Shown here: positions 49,715-58,311 of the stretch, one piece after another
Layout of the letters: each line of letters opens with the position of its first letter
How positions within the stretch are numbered: the stretch's first letter is position 1
NCBI GenBank assembly: GCA_035524495.1
Contig: DATKOR010000023.1
Span: forward strand, 3,725 to 67,724
Origin: CAIKZZ01 sp035524495
GTDB taxonomy: Bacteria > Pseudomonadota > Gammaproteobacteria > Steroidobacterales > Steroidobacteraceae
Reading direction: 5' to 3'
DNA: 64,000 bases
Program-made: the position numbers and the translations under genes
Notes under the pieces: model-generated
What the model was told of the DNA's origin: nothing
Seen by the model: only the letters and a program-made list of their open reading frames with translations
Databases searched by the model: none

Positions 49715-51307
49715 GTGAGCTACCTCGTCCTCGCGCGCAAGTGGCGACCGAAGGCCTTCGCCGAGCTCGTCGGCCAGGAGCACGTGGTGCGCGCGCTCGC
49801 CAACGCGCTCGATTCGGGACGCATCCACCACGCGTTCCTGTTCACCGGGACGCGCGGCGTCGGCAAGACGACGGTCGCGCGGCTGCTCGCCAAGGCCCTC
49901 AACTGCGAGACCGGCGTGTCGTCGCGACCGTGCGGCGTATGCAGCGCGTGCCGCGAGATCGACGAGGGCCGCTTCGTCGACCTGATCGAGGTCGACGCCG
50001 CCTCGCGCACCAAGGTCGAGGACACGCGCGAACTCCTCGAGAACGTGCAGTACGCCCCGGCGCGCGGCCGCTACAAGGTGTACCTCGTCGACGAAGTCCA
50101 CATGCTCTCCGGCCACTCGTTCAACGCGCTTCTGAAGACGCTCGAGGAGCCGCCGCCGCACGTGAAGTTCCTGCTCGCGACCACCGACCCGCAGAAGCTG
50201 CCGGTCACGGTCGTCTCGCGCTGCCTGCAGTTCCACCTGAAGCGGCTGCCGCCGGCGCTGATCGTCGAGCGCCTCGCGGCGATCCTCGGCGCCGAAGGCA
50301 TCGCGGCCGAGCCGCCGGCGCTGCCGCTGCTCGCGCGCGCGGCGGACGGCAGCCTGCGCGATGCGCTGTCGCTGCTTGACCAGGCGCTCGCCTTCGGCGC
50401 CGGGCGGATCCAGGAAGCGGACGTGCGCGCGATGCTGGGCACGATCGACCGCGGGCACGTCGCGCGGCTCGCCGAGTGCGTCGCCGCCGGCGATGGCGCG
50501 GCGCTCGTCGCGACGCTCAAGGCGCTCGACGAGCAGGCACCGGACTACGACCAGGTGCTCGCCGAACTCGCCGCGCTCCTCGAACGACTGGCGCTCGAGC
50601 AGGTCGTACCCGGCGCGGGCCGCGATGCGGGTCCGGACGGGGCGCTCATCACGGCGCTGGCCGCGCGCATCGCGCCCGAGGACGTGCAGCTCTACTACCA
50701 GACGGCGCTGGTCGGCCGGCGCGACCTCGGGCTCGCGCCCGAGCCGCGCATCGGCTTTGAGATGACCCTGCTGAGGATGCTCGCGTTTCGCCCGCTGCCC
50801 CCCGGCACCGGTGACGGGCCGGCAAGCACGCGTGTCGAGACGCCGCGCGCCGCCGCGCCGCGCGTCGAGGCGGCGCCGCGTGCGACGGGCACGACGGCGG
50901 CACCGGGCGCGAGCGGCGAGTGGGCGGAGCTGCTCGCAAGGCTCGACCTCGTCGGAGCCGCCCACCAGCTCGCGGCGAACTGCGTCTGGCTTGGCCGCGA
51001 GGGCGACACCGTGCGCTTCCGGCTGGACAAGCGCAGCGACGCACTGCGCACGCCGCAGACCGAGGAGCGCCTGACGCAGGCGCTCAGCCGGCACTTCGCG
51101 ACGTCGATCCGCGTCGTGATCGAGCGCGACGAGGGCTCGCTGGCCGCGCCGTCGGGCGCCGACACGCCGGCGCGGATCGAGGCGCGCGCGGTCGCCGCGG
51201 AGCTTGCACAGGCGCGCGCCGCGCTCGAGGTCGAGCCCGCGGTGCGCCAGCTCAGGGAACGCTTCGGCGCCAGCGTCGCGCCGGACACCATCAAGCCGAA
51301 CCGTTGA
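49715..51307 (+). CDS. dnaX: DNA polymerase III subunits gamma and tau
   Basis: 530 residues. AAA+ clamp-loader ATPase: YLVLARKWRPKAFAELVGQEHV, Walker A GTRGVGKTTVARL, zinc site CETGVSSRPCGVCSAC, Walker B LVDEVHMLS and sensor 1 LLATTDPQKLP. Domain III ends about 365, then a linker and a short tau-specific C-terminal region (about 395-530). I see no A-rich slippery heptamer, so a gamma form by frameshifting is not evident. GTG start at 49715, 21 nt after 4.5S RNA. Confidence 0.95.
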   Translation: MSYLVLARKWRPKAFAELVGQEHVVRALANALDSGRIHHAFLFTGTRGVGKTTVARLLAKALNCETGVSSRPCGVCSACREIDEGRFVDLIEVDAASRTKVEDTRELLENVQYAPARGRYKVYLVDEVHMLSGHSFNALLKTLEEPPPHVKFLLATTDPQKLPVTVVSRCLQFHLKRLPPALIVERLAAILGAEGIAAEPPALPLLARAADGSLRDALSLLDQALAFGAGRIQEADVRAMLGTIDRGHVARLAECVAAGDGAALVATLKALDEQAPDYDQVLAELAALLERLALEQVVPGAGRDAGPDGALITALAARIAPEDVQLYYQTALVGRRDLGLAPEPRIGFEMTLLRMLAFRPLPPGTGDGPASTRVETPRAAAPRVEAAPRATGTTAAPGASGEWAELLARLDLVGAAHQLAANCVWLGREGDTVRFRLDKRSDALRTPQTEERLTQALSRHFATSIRVVIERDEGSLAAPSGADTPARIEARAVAAELAQARAALEVEPAVRQLRERFGASVAPDTIKPNR

Positions 51308-51323
51308 GACCGAGGAGCGTTCG

Positions 51324-51647
51324 ATGAAGGGTGGAATCGGCAATCTGATGCGCCAGGCGCAGCAGATGCAGGAAAATCTCCAGAAGGCGCAGGCCGAGCT
51401 CGCGGCGCTCGAGGTCACCGGCGAGGCCGGCGGTGGCATGGTCAAGGTGCTGATGAACGGCAAGCACGAAGTGCGCCGCGTCACGATCGACCCCAGCGTC
51501 GCGGGCGACGATCGCGAGCTGCTCGAGGATCTCGTGACCGCGGCGATCAACGACGCCGTCCGCAAGGTCGAGACCACGACCCAGCAGAAATTCGCGGGCA
51601 TGATGGGCGGCATGCAGCTGCCGCCCGGGTTCAAGCTGCCGTTCTGA
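51324..51647 (+). CDS. ybaB: Nucleoid-associated protein YbaB/EbfC
   Basis: 107 residues: MKGGIGNLMRQAQQMQENLQKAQ, a helical dimerisation arm, then VTGEAGGGMVKVLMNGKHEVRRV. Dimeric DNA-binding protein. The ATG at 51324 has GAGGAG 9 nt upstream. dnaX-ybaB-recR is a conserved trio. Confidence 0.96.
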   Translation: MKGGIGNLMRQAQQMQENLQKAQAELAALEVTGEAGGGMVKVLMNGKHEVRRVTIDPSVAGDDRELLEDLVTAAINDAVRKVETTTQQKFAGMMGGMQLPPGFKLPF

Positions 51648-51651
51648 GGCC

Positions 51652-52251
51652 GTGAACTACTCGCCGGCCCTCGCGCAGCTGATCGCGGCCCTGCGGCGCC
51701 TGCCGGGCGTCGGGCCGAAGTCGGCGCAGCGCATGGCGTTCCACCTGCTCGAGCGCGACCGCGAGGGCGCGCTCGACATCAGCCGCTCGCTCGCCCAGGC
51801 GGTCGCGACGATCGGCCAGTGCCGTCGCTGCCGGATGCTGTCGGACTCCGAGCTGTGCCCGATCTGCGCCAACGCGCAGCGCGACGCCTCGCTCCTGTGC
51901 GTCGTCGAATCGCCGGCGGACGTCGTCGCGGTCGAGCAGTCGGGGAGCTTTCGCGGCCGCTACTTCGTGCTGATGGGGCACCTGTCGCCGCTCGATGGCA
52001 TCGGTCCTGCCGAGCTCGGCATCGCGCAACTCGAGGTGCTGCTCGACAGCGGCGAGGTGCGCGAGCTGATCCTCGCGACGAACCCGACCGTCGAGGGGGA
52101 CGCGACCGCGCACTTTCTGGGTGAGCTCGCCACGCGGCGCGGCGTGCGGGCGAGCCGCATCGCGCATGGCGTGCCGATCGGCGGCGAGCTCGAATACGTC
52201 GACGGCGGCACGCTCGCGCACGCGCTCGCCGGCCGCCAGACGCTCACCTGA
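51652..52251 (+). CDS. recR: Recombination mediator protein RecR
   Basis: 199 residues. HhH motif (LRRLPGVGPKSAQRMAFHLL), C4 zinc finger (CRRCRML, CPIC), Toprim domain (LCVVESPADVVAVEQSG) and a C-terminal GGELEYVDGGTLAHAL Walker B-like segment. It loads RecA with RecO/RecF. GTG start, GAGG site just upstream, 4 nt after ybaB. The 3' end overlaps the convergent rsgA by 8 nt. Confidence 0.97.
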   Translation: MNYSPALAQLIAALRRLPGVGPKSAQRMAFHLLERDREGALDISRSLAQAVATIGQCRRCRMLSDSELCPICANAQRDASLLCVVESPADVVAVEQSGSFRGRYFVLMGHLSPLDGIGPAELGIAQLEVLLDSGEVRELILATNPTVEGDATAHFLGELATRRGVRASRIAHGVPIGGELEYVDGGTLAHALAGRQTLT

Positions 52252-53212
52252 CCCCGGGCCCCCGTCCGGGGCGACGCTCCGGATAGCGCTCGGCGAACTC
52301 GCGCGCCAGCGCCAGCAGCCGGCGGTAGCTCTCGTAGCGCCGGGCGCGGATCTTTCCGGACGCGACGCCGCTGCGCACCGCGCAGCCCGGCTCCTGGTCG
52401 TGCAGGCAGTCGAGGAAGCGGCAGCCGGCCGCGGCGCCGGCGATCTCGGCGTAGCCCGACGCCACGGCGCGCGGCGCCGGCAGCGGCGGGGCGTAGTCAC
52501 GCACGCCCGGCGAGTCGATCAGGTCGCCGCCGCTCGCAAGCCGGTGCAGCACTGCGTGCGTCGTCGTGTGGCGCCCTTCCTCGGTGGCGGCGGAGATCTC
52601 CTGCGTGACGGCGCGCGCCTCGGGTGCGAGCGCGTTGAGCAGGCTCGACTTGCCGGTACCGGACTGGCCGACCAGCACGCTGACCGCGCCCTCGAGGCGC
52701 GTGGCGAGCGCCTCGATGCCCGGCGCGCCGCGCGCCGAGGTGCGCACGATCGCGATCCCGAGCGCCGCGTAGCCATCGAGCTCTTCGGCATCGGCCGGCC
52801 CGAGCCCAAGCTCGGACTTGTTGCAGGCGATGAGCGCGCGGATGCCGCACCACGCGGCCGCCGCGAGGTAACGGTCGACGACGAACCAGTCGGGCGCGGG
52901 CCGCGGCGCGACGACGGCCACCAGCTGCGTCAGGTTCGCGACCACGGCTTCGACGCGGCCGCTCGCGGTCGACCGCTCGAGCGTGTTGCGGCGGGGCAGG
53001 AGCTCGTAGACCGTGCCGTACGACTCGCCGGCGTGCGCGTAGCCCCAGCGCGCCTCGTCGCCGCAGACCGCCGCGAGCCTGCGGCCGTGCAGGCGGCAGG
53101 GCACGCGATGCCCGTCGGGGTCCTCGACGGTGAGCTGGCGTCCGTGGCTCGCGACGACGCGCCCGGACCTCAGGTCGACACCCGCTGCGCCGGCCGCCGC
53201 GCCGCGCGCCAC
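52244..53212 (-). CDS. rsgA: Ribosome small-subunit-dependent GTPase RsgA
   Basis: 322 residues. An OB fold (about 12-75, GRVVASHGRQLTVEDPDG) precedes a circularly permuted GTPase with G4 NKSEL before G1 GQSGTGKSSLLNAL and G3 DSPGV, then a zinc-binding knuckle (CRFLDCLHDQEPGC). It checks 30S maturation. It starts 1 nt before the M48 protease gene ends, consistent with co-transcription. Divergent orn-rsgA is an E. coli-like arrangement, here with a protease gene inserted. Confidence 0.96.
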   Translation of the reverse strand: MARGAAAGAAGVDLRSGRVVASHGRQLTVEDPDGHRVPCRLHGRRLAAVCGDEARWGYAHAGESYGTVYELLPRRNTLERSTASGRVEAVVANLTQLVAVVAPRPAPDWFVVDRYLAAAAWCGIRALIACNKSELGLGPADAEELDGYAALGIAIVRTSARGAPGIEALATRLEGAVSVLVGQSGTGKSSLLNALAPEARAVTQEISAATEEGRHTTTHAVLHRLASGGDLIDSPGVRDYAPPLPAPRAVASGYAEIAGAAAGCRFLDCLHDQEPGCAVRSGVASGKIRARRYESYRRLLALAREFAERYPERRPGRGPGVR

Positions 53213-54454
53213 TCACGCCCTCCGCTCAAGCGCCGCGATCCGCGCCAGCGCGGGCGGATGCGAGTCGTGCCACGCGGAGTACCACGGGTCCGGCGTCAGC
53301 GTCGAGGCGTTGTCGCGGTACAGCTTGACGAGCGCGGAGGCGAGCTGTGTGCCGTCGGCGTGGGCGGCCGCAAAGCGATCGGCCTGGAACTCGTGGCGTC
53401 GCGACCACCAGCTCCCGAGCGGCGCCAGCAGGAACGTGAACACCGGCACGACCATGACGAAGAGCGCGAGCGCGGCGTGCGGCGAGGCGCTCGGCACGCC
53501 GAGCGCGGAATAGAAGCGGGGCTCGAGCGCGGCTTGGCCGAGCAGCGCGAACCCGAGGAGCGCGGCCCCGAGACCGAGCGCGAGCCGCTGCCGGATGTGG
53601 TGCAGCCGGAAGTGCCCGAGCTCGTGTGCGAGCACCGCCTCGACCTCGCCCGGCACGAGCCGCTCCAGCAGCGTGTCGAACAGCACGATGCGCTTGTGCC
53701 GTCCGAGGCCCGTGAAGTAGGCGTTGCCGTGGCTCGAGCGGCGGGAGCCGTCCATGACGAACACCCCCTCGCTCGCGAAGCCGCACTCCTGCATCACGCG
53801 CTCGACTGCTTCGCGCAGCGCCCCGGCCTCGAGCGGACGGAACTTGTTGAACAGCGGCGCGATCAGCCGCGGCCACAGCAGCGTCGCCACCACGGCGAAG
53901 GCCACCCAGGCGAGCCACGCGTACAGCCACCACAGGCGCCCGGCGGCGGCCATCAGCGCCAGCACGAGCGCGAGCAGCGGCACGCCGATCACGATGCCGA
54001 GCAGCAAGGACCGCACCAGGTCGATGCAGTAGAGCCGTGGCGTCGTGCGGTTGAAGCCGAAGCGGGCCTCGATCCCGAAGGTCGCGTAGAGCTCGAACGG
54101 CAACCCGGCCAGCGAGAGCCCGAGCACGAGCAGCGACAGCGTCGTCACGCCGTGCGCGAGCGGCGCGAGGTGCAGCCGCGCGACCGCGGCGTCGAGCGCC
54201 GCGAAGCCGCCGCCGAGCGTCACGGTCAGGAGCAGCACGGCGTCCCAGACGAGCTCGAGCCGTCCGAACCGGAGGCGCGCGCTGCCGTAGTCGGCGGCCT
54301 TCGCATGGTCGGCGGCGCTGATCGTGGCCGCGAACGGCGCCGGAACCTCGTCGCGGTGGCGCGCGAGCGCGTGCAGCTGGCGGGTCGCGAGCACCAGGCG
54401 AACCGTCACCATCGCGAGGAGCGCGACGAGAAAGGCGATTGTGAGCGACTGCAT
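53213..54454 (-). CDS. Integral-membrane M48 peptidase (Ste24/CAAX protease-like)
   Basis: 413 residues, seven or so hydrophobic segments, zinc motif HELGH (AVLAHELGHFRLHH) and the third ligand Glu in RRHEFQADRFAA. It matches the long Ste24/CAAX-protease-1-like branch (GNAYFTGLGRHKRIVLFDTLLERL) rather than HtpX. In bacteria it is thought to degrade misfolded membrane proteins; prenyl processing is not expected. It directly precedes rsgA on the minus strand. Confidence 0.92.
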   Translation of the reverse strand: MQSLTIAFLVALLAMVTVRLVLATRQLHALARHRDEVPAPFAATISAADHAKAADYGSARLRFGRLELVWDAVLLLTVTLGGGFAALDAAVARLHLAPLAHGVTTLSLLVLGLSLAGLPFELYATFGIEARFGFNRTTPRLYCIDLVRSLLLGIVIGVPLLALVLALMAAAGRLWWLYAWLAWVAFAVVATLLWPRLIAPLFNKFRPLEAGALREAVERVMQECGFASEGVFVMDGSRRSSHGNAYFTGLGRHKRIVLFDTLLERLVPGEVEAVLAHELGHFRLHHIRQRLALGLGAALLGFALLGQAALEPRFYSALGVPSASPHAALALFVMVVPVFTFLLAPLGSWWSRRHEFQADRFAAAHADGTQLASALVKLYRDNASTLTPDPWYSAWHDSHPPALARIAALERRA

Positions 54455-54491
54455 CCGGCGGCCTTGCGGGAGGCGGCACTCTAGCCTCTGC

Positions 54492-54497
54492 TAGAAT
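54492..54497 (+). promoter_or_regulatory. -10 element of orn
   Basis: TAGAAT preceded by TGC (extended -10), 18 nt before the orn ATG. No matching -35 at normal spacing. Confidence 0.5.
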
Positions 54498-54515
54498 GAC
54501 CGGCAACCGCGCCCC

Positions 54516-55070
54516 ATGCCGCAGCACGCCGACAACCTCGCCTGGATCGATCTGGAAATGACGGGGCTCGCGCCCGAGTCGGACCGGATCATCGAGGTTG
54601 CGACGATCGTCACCGACCGCGACCTCAACGTGCTCGCCGAGGGGCCGGTCATCGCCGTGCGCCAGGACGAGGCGGCCCTCGCGCGCATGGACGACTGGAA
54701 CCGCCGCACGCACGGCGACAGCGGGCTGATCGCGCGCGTGCGCGCGAGCCGCGTCGAGGAAGCCGAGGCCGAGCGCCTGACGCTCGCCTTCCTGAACGAG
54801 TGGGTCGCGGCCGGCGTCTCGCCGATGTGCGGCAACAGCATCTGCCAGGACCGGCGCTTCCTGGCGCGCTGGATGCCGGCGCTGGAGCGCCACTTCCACT
54901 ACCGCAACCTCGACGTCAGCACCGTCAAGGAGCTGGCGCGGCGCTGGGCGCCGGCGGTGCTCGCCGGTGTCACCAAGGGCAACGCGCACCGGGCGCTCGA
55001 CGACGTGCGCGACTCGATCCGCGAACTGCAGCACTACCGCGATACGTTCCTGCGCGTCGCCGCGCCGTGA
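54516..55070 (+). CDS. orn: Oligoribonuclease
   Basis: 184 residues, DEDDh 3'-5' exonuclease: first acidic pair in WIDLEMTGL, Asp in NSICQDRRFL, and His/Asp in HRALDDVRDSI. It degrades 2-5 nt RNAs and pGpG from cyclic di-GMP breakdown. Its stop overlaps the GTG of the following glycosyltransferase (55067-55070). Confidence 0.97.
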   Translation: MPQHADNLAWIDLEMTGLAPESDRIIEVATIVTDRDLNVLAEGPVIAVRQDEAALARMDDWNRRTHGDSGLIARVRASRVEEAEAERLTLAFLNEWVAAGVSPMCGNSICQDRRFLARWMPALERHFHYRNLDVSTVKELARRWAPAVLAGVTKGNAHRALDDVRDSIRELQHYRDTFLRVAAP

Positions 55071-56809
55071 CCCGTCCCCCCGTCGCGCGACTCCTGGTGC
55101 TGCTCGTGCCGGTCGCGCTGGCGGGGCTCTTCGCCCGCGTCTACTACACGCCCGATGAGCCGCGCGAGGCGAGCCTCGTCGTCGCGATGGCGAGCCAGGC
55201 CGATCACGCGCTGCCGGAACTCGCCGGCCGGCCGTTCGCGGAGAAGCCGCCGCTCCTCTACTGGCTCGGCGGTGCGTCGGTCGCGGCGCTCGGCGCCGAG
55301 CCCGCGGCCGCGCGCCTGCCGAACCTCCTCTATTTCCTGGTGACCGTGCTCGCGGTCGCCGCGCTCGTGGCGCGTGCCGTCGACGCCACGGCGGGGTTCG
55401 CGGCGGGGGTTGCCAGCGCGACGATGCTGCAGCTCTACCTCGCCGAGATCTGGCTCGCGACCGACGCGCCGCTCGTCGCCGGCGTCGCGCTCGCTGTGCT
55501 CGGCGCCTACCTCGGGCTCGCGGCCGCGGCGCCGCGCGAGCGGCTCGTCGGCTACCTCGTGATGCACGGCGGTCTGGCGCTCGCGTTCTTCGCCAAGGGC
55601 TTCGCCGGCTGGCTGGTGCCGGGCTGCGCCTGGCTCACGGTCGTCGTGCTCGAGCGCCGGCCGCGCGAGTTCCGCGCGCCGGCCCTGTGGACCGGCGTGC
55701 CGCTGCTCGTCGCGGCCATCGGCGCCTGGGTGCTGTGGGTGGCCGCGCGCCCGGACGGGGTGGCCGCGCTCAAGGTGCTCTTCTGGTACAACCTCGTCGG
55801 GCGGGCGGTGCCACTCGCGGCGCCCGAGCAGTTCAGCTACGCCGCCGGGCACGCGAATTCGCCGGCGAAGTACCTGCTCGAGCTGCCGCTCTACCTGCTG
55901 CCGTGGACGGCACTCGCGATCGCGGCGCTCAAGCGCGCGCCGCGCGGCCTGCGACGCCGTGACGCGGAGGGCACGGCCTGGCGCCTCGCGGCGGGCGCGA
56001 TCGTGCTGCCGACGCTGGCCCTGTCTCTCGCGGCGACCGCGCGGGGCGTCTACTACGCGCCGCCGGCGCTCGGCTTTGCGATCCTCGTGGGTCTTTACGT
56101 CGGCAGCGCGGGCACGGCGCTCGACCGGACCGACCGGATCGCCTGGCGCACGACCGGCGTGCTGCTCGCGCTGCTCGCGGCGGCCATTGCCGCGCTCGCC
56201 GCGCTCGCCGGCTTCGCGCCGGCGACCCGCACGACGACGTCCGTCGCGCTCGGGGTCGTGGCGCTCGGCGCCGGCGCCGCCGCGGCATACCTTGCGCTGA
56301 CGCCGCGGGCGCTCGGCGCGGCCTCGCTGCCGCGGCTGGCGAGCGCCGCGGCGCTCACGCTCTCGCTCGGCGTCGCGCCGCTGTATCTGATCGTCAATGA
56401 CTGGCTCAGCCTCGAGGCGCTCGCGGCGCGCGTCGCGACGGCGGCGGGCCCGGCGCGGCTCAGGCTCCTCGACCCCGACGAGACGACGCTCGCGCTCGCC
56501 GCGCTCTACCTTCCCGCAGCCGACGTGCGCGATGTCCTCGATAGCCGGGACGCCGCCGCGCTCGCGTCGGCGGGCGCTGCGCTCGGCACGAACGAGCGCG
56601 TACTCTGGCTCGTGCCCGGCGGCCGCTGGGACCGACGCGCCTGGCTCGGGTTCCTCGGCTATGCGCACGCCGCGCCGACCGCTCCGACCGTGGCGCCGCC
56701 CGCGGCGCTCGGGCCGCTCGCGACCGAATGTGTGCTGATGCGGCCGGGTGGCCGCGCACTCGCGTTGCTCGCGCCGTCGCAGGCCAGCCCCGCGGGTGTG
56801 TGCCGCTGA
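55067..56809 (+). CDS. ArnT/PMT-like membrane glycosyltransferase
   Basis: 580 residues with about twelve hydrophobic segments and a small C-terminal soluble domain (about 455-580). The first periplasmic loop has YYTPDEPREASL, the Asp-Glu motif of ArnT-type (GT83) enzymes, and EKPPLLYWLG. Such enzymes move sugars from undecaprenyl phosphate to lipid A or proteins. Acceptor and donor are unknown. GTG start overlapping the orn stop. Confidence 0.86.
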   Translation: MTRPPVARLLVLLVPVALAGLFARVYYTPDEPREASLVVAMASQADHALPELAGRPFAEKPPLLYWLGGASVAALGAEPAAARLPNLLYFLVTVLAVAALVARAVDATAGFAAGVASATMLQLYLAEIWLATDAPLVAGVALAVLGAYLGLAAAAPRERLVGYLVMHGGLALAFFAKGFAGWLVPGCAWLTVVVLERRPREFRAPALWTGVPLLVAAIGAWVLWVAARPDGVAALKVLFWYNLVGRAVPLAAPEQFSYAAGHANSPAKYLLELPLYLLPWTALAIAALKRAPRGLRRRDAEGTAWRLAAGAIVLPTLALSLAATARGVYYAPPALGFAILVGLYVGSAGTALDRTDRIAWRTTGVLLALLAAAIAALAALAGFAPATRTTTSVALGVVALGAGAAAAYLALTPRALGAASLPRLASAAALTLSLGVAPLYLIVNDWLSLEALAARVATAAGPARLRLLDPDETTLALAALYLPAADVRDVLDSRDAAALASAGAALGTNERVLWLVPGGRWDRRAWLGFLGYAHAAPTAPTVAPPAALGPLATECVLMRPGGRALALLAPSQASPAGVCR

Positions 56810-56819
56810 CGCCCGTCCG

Positions 56820-56848
56820 TCGACAGCGCGCGGTCGAGTGCCTATGAT
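56820..56848 (+). promoter_or_regulatory. Sigma70-type promoter of the alkB-like gene
   Basis: TCGACA (56820-56825), exactly 17 nt, then TATGAT (56843-56848); both hexamers match the consensus at 5 of 6. This is the best complete promoter seen in the window. Transcript start near 56855, start codon at 56867. Confidence 0.7.
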
Positions 56849-56866
56849 CGTGCGCGAGGTGCCGCG

Positions 56867-57928
56867 ATGCTGCTTCGCCGTCTGGGATTCCTGCTGGCGC
56901 TGACGCTGCCCCTGTGGGTCGTCGTCGGCGCGCGCCTCGGCGGCGCCTGGAATTTTCTGACGCCGGCCTGGGTGTTCGTCGCGCTGCCGCTGCTCGATGC
57001 GCTCGCCGGCAAGGACACCGCGCTCGTGCTGCCGCGCGGCCCGGACGGCCGCGGCTGGAGCCGCTTCTTCGACGGGCTCCTCTACCTGTGGGTCGCGATT
57101 CAACTCGCGCTGCTCGCGTGGGCGGCGGCGCGGGTCGCGGCGCTGCCCGACTTCGCGAGCCGGCTCGGGCTCGCGTACTCGGTCGGGATCGTCACCGGCG
57201 GCGTCGGCATCGTCGTTGCGCACGAGCTCGGCCATCGCCGCCGGCTCTTCGATCGCGCTTGCGCCTCGGCGCTGCTCGCGACCGTCGGCTATGCGCATTT
57301 CACGATCGAGCACAACCAGGGGCACCATTCGCGGGTCGCGACGCCTGACGACCCGGCGACGGCACGCGCCGGCGAGTCGTTCTGGCGCTTCCTGCCGCGC
57401 ACCGTGGCCGGCCAGTTCGCGAGCGCCTGGCGCATCGAGTGTGCGCGGCTCGTGCGAGCCGGCCGGCCGCGCTTCGGCCTCGCGAACCGGATGCTGTGGG
57501 TCGTCGCGGCGCCGCTGGCGATCGCCACGGCGCTGGGCCTGTGCTTCGGCGCGGCCGCGGTGGTGATGTTCGTCCTGCAGGCCTCGGTCGCGATCACGCT
57601 GCTCGAGCTTGTCAACTACCTCGAGCACTACGGGCTCGAGCGCCGGCTTCGCGCCGACGGCCGCTACGAGAAGGTCACGCCGCGCCATTCGTGGAACTCG
57701 AGCCAGCGGGTCGGCAACTGGCTGACCTTCAACCTGCAGCGCCATTCGCACCACCACGCCGACGTGACGCGGCACTATCCGCAGCTCGAGCACGTCGAGG
57801 CGGCGCCGCAGCTGCCGGCCAGCTACGCGGCGATGATCCTGGTCGCGATGGTGCCGCCGCTGTGGCGGCGGATCATGGATCCGCGCCTTGCCGCGTGGCG
57901 CAGTCTTGAGCGTGAGGTCGTCTCGTGA
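56867..57928 (+). CDS. alkB: Alkane 1-monooxygenase (AlkB) family membrane hydroxylase
   Basis: 353 residues, about six membrane helices. The histidine boxes of the AlkB/XylM di-iron family are complete: HELGHRR (about 116-122), HNQGHH near 146-151 and LQRHSHHHADV near 289-299, plus NYLEHYGLER. It would hydroxylate terminal alkyl groups with rubredoxin as electron donor; rubredoxin genes are not in the window. Own sigma70-type promoter. It overlaps the next gene by 4 nt (GTGA). Confidence 0.9.
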   Translation: MLLRRLGFLLALTLPLWVVVGARLGGAWNFLTPAWVFVALPLLDALAGKDTALVLPRGPDGRGWSRFFDGLLYLWVAIQLALLAWAAARVAALPDFASRLGLAYSVGIVTGGVGIVVAHELGHRRRLFDRACASALLATVGYAHFTIEHNQGHHSRVATPDDPATARAGESFWRFLPRTVAGQFASAWRIECARLVRAGRPRFGLANRMLWVVAAPLAIATALGLCFGAAAVVMFVLQASVAITLLELVNYLEHYGLERRLRADGRYEKVTPRHSWNSSQRVGNWLTFNLQRHSHHHADVTRHYPQLEHVEAAPQLPASYAAMILVAMVPPLWRRIMDPRLAAWRSLEREVVS

Positions 57929-58311
57929 GCACAACGCCTGTTGTCACGCACCGCGGCGGCTGCCATTGCGGCGCCGTTGCCTTCGAGGTCGACGCCGAGG
58001 CGGCCCCGGAGGTCTTCGAGTGCAACTGCTCGATCTGCACGATGACCGGGTACCTGCACCTGATCGTGCCGAAGGAGCGCTTCCGGCTGCTGCGCGGGAC
58101 CGAAATGCTGACCGAGTACACCTTCGGGACGCGCACCGCACGGCACCTGTTCTGCCGGCGCTGCGGCATCAAGTCGTTCTACGTGCCGCGCTCGCACCCG
58201 GACGGCATCAGCGTGCACGCGCACTGCCTCGAGCAGTCGACGCTGCAGGGACTCAAGGTCACGCCCTTCGACGGGCGCAACTGGGAAGCGGCGCGCACGT
58301 CGATCGCCTAG
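57925..58311 (+). CDS. GFA-family (glutathione-dependent formaldehyde-activating-like) zinc protein
   Basis: 128 residues. Cys pattern CHCGAV, CNCSIC and FCRRCG is that of the GFA/CENP-V fold, which binds zinc. Its characterised relative conjugates formaldehyde with glutathione, though many GFA members do not. Translational coupling to the alkane hydroxylase suggests it handles an aldehyde product; this is inference. The stop abuts the ppsA stop. Confidence 0.88.
   Translation: MSTTPVVTHRGGCHCGAVAFEVDAEAAPEVFECNCSICTMTGYLHLIVPKERFRLLRGTEMLTEYTFGTRTARHLFCRRCGIKSFYVPRSHPDGISVHAHCLEQSTLQGLKVTPFDGRNWEAARTSIA

Noticed and set aside
52121..54484. Plus-strand frame of 787 codons opposite rsgA and the M48 protease
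   Set aside because: No domain; both minus-strand genes have intact active sites.
55034..57934. Minus-strand frame of 966 codons opposite the ArnT-like and alkB genes
   Set aside because: Arg/Glu/Gln-rich low-complexity translation with no motif; both opposite genes have clear catalytic motifs.
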